Source: an uncultured Veillonella sp. (lineage in GTDB: Bacteria; Bacillota; Negativicutes; Veillonellales; Veillonellaceae). Taken from it: 6,413 nt of DNA. Position numbers and translations under genes: made by a program. Every line of letters begins with the position of its first letter. Position 1 is the first letter of the stretch. The DNA is taken from positions 1-6,413 of the forward strand of contig URZS01000068.1 in assembly GCA_900552445.1 (NCBI GenBank), given 5' to 3'. Positions 6,105-6,413 of the stretch are shown here, piece after piece. The notes beneath the pieces are model-generated. The model was not told the origin of the DNA, ran no database searches, and worked only from the letters and a program-made list of their open reading frames with translations.

Positions 6105-6413
6105 TTATCGCTTATTACCAAAGATGCGCAATAAGGATAAGAATAAGTTAATAAAATCTAAGTATAGATTTAACGCCCCTGTAATTTCGATGCGGTCTAG
6201 GATGCTTTCATCCTCCATCAAAGCGACTTCAGTTACATTGTTTTTAATACGATTAACGTCTATAGCTGTGAAAATAGAGAATACTATAACGCCTACATAG
6301 CCAAGCACGAGGCTCACTGTATCACTGAAAGCACTGAGTACAGCCCAGTTAAAGTAACGAGCCCCTATCATCACAAAAGATACGATAATCATGCCAATTA
6401 AGGCAGCCATTAC
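6105..6413 (-). CDS. Bax inhibitor-1/YccA/YetJ-family membrane protein, 5' end missing
   Basis: These are the last 103 codons of a gene that enters from the right edge. The frame is open up to 6413, so the ATG at 6410 is internal and not the start. The fragment holds the last three hydrophobic segments (roughly residues 4-19, 25-50 and 77-97, counting that Met as 1) and ends in the family signature GALNLYLDFINLFLSLLRIFG (in pieces: GALNLYLDF 78-86, then INLFLSLLRIFG). TAIDVNRIK (48-56) is the other conserved stretch. Asp51 and Asp85 correspond, by position in these motifs, to the aspartate pair that forms the pH-sensing calcium-leak gate in Bacillus YetJ. The role is inferred from family only: an inner-membrane ion leak or stress protein. 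It precedes the LysR gene by 12 nt. Confidence 0.9.
   Translation of the reverse strand, partial: VMAALIGMIIVSFVMIGARYFNWAVLSAFSDTVSLVLGYVGVIVFSIFTAIDVNRIKNNVTEVALMEDESILDRIEITGALNLYLDFINLFLSLLRIFGNKR

Noticed and set aside
6105..6410. Complete 101-residue protein starting at the ATG at 6410
   Set aside because: The frame is open to the window edge, and the fragment starts in the middle of a family that normally has about seven membrane segments, so it is a truncated gene.

Overview
The window is a contig end carrying a citrate fermentation locus of an anaerobic, low-to-moderate GC bacterium. The gene set is a DASS-family anion transporter, citrate lyase gamma, beta and alpha subunits, a LysR regulator and a BI-1 family protein. 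Together with the AT-rich intergenic regions and clear AGGAGG-type ribosome sites, this suggests a Firmicute. My best guess is Veillonella or another Negativicute. That is inference from gene content and sequence style, since no rRNA or marker gene is present.

Every gene is on the minus strand, so the window reads from right to left. The right edge (6413-6105) holds the C-terminal third of a Bax-inhibitor-1/YetJ-like membrane protein. It is followed after 12 nt by a complete LysR-type regulator (6092-5181). A strong intrinsic terminator (5051-5010) closes that unit. The 394-nt gap 4787-5180 holds this terminator, several dyads, a consensus -10 box and thus probably the control region of the citrate operon.

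The operon reads transporter (4786-3383), a 123-nt spacer with a long stem-loop, citD (3259-2990), citE (2990-2025) and citF (2035-488). The three lyase genes overlap (TAATG at citD/citE, 11 nt at citE/citF). A perfect 16-bp intrinsic terminator lies at 370-412. The transporter would import citrate, probably in exchange for a dicarboxylate or with Na+. The lyase would split it to acetate and oxaloacetate, and the LysR protein is the obvious candidate regulator.

The left end (1-242) is a broken gene for a small acidic protein of unknown function. The first 50 bases are not genomic: they are Illumina P7-side indexed adapter, fused in frame to the broken gene, so the contig end is a technical artefact.

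The most unusual biological point is in CitD. The serine that carries the phosphoribosyl-dephospho-CoA prosthetic group in known citrate lyases (motif AG-T-x-E-S-x-D) appears to be lysine here (AGFDEKND). The operon also contains none of the genes for making, attaching or acetylating that group (citG, citX, citC). This raises the possibility of a citrate lyase variant that works differently, for example on free CoA thioesters, though those genes may simply lie elsewhere.
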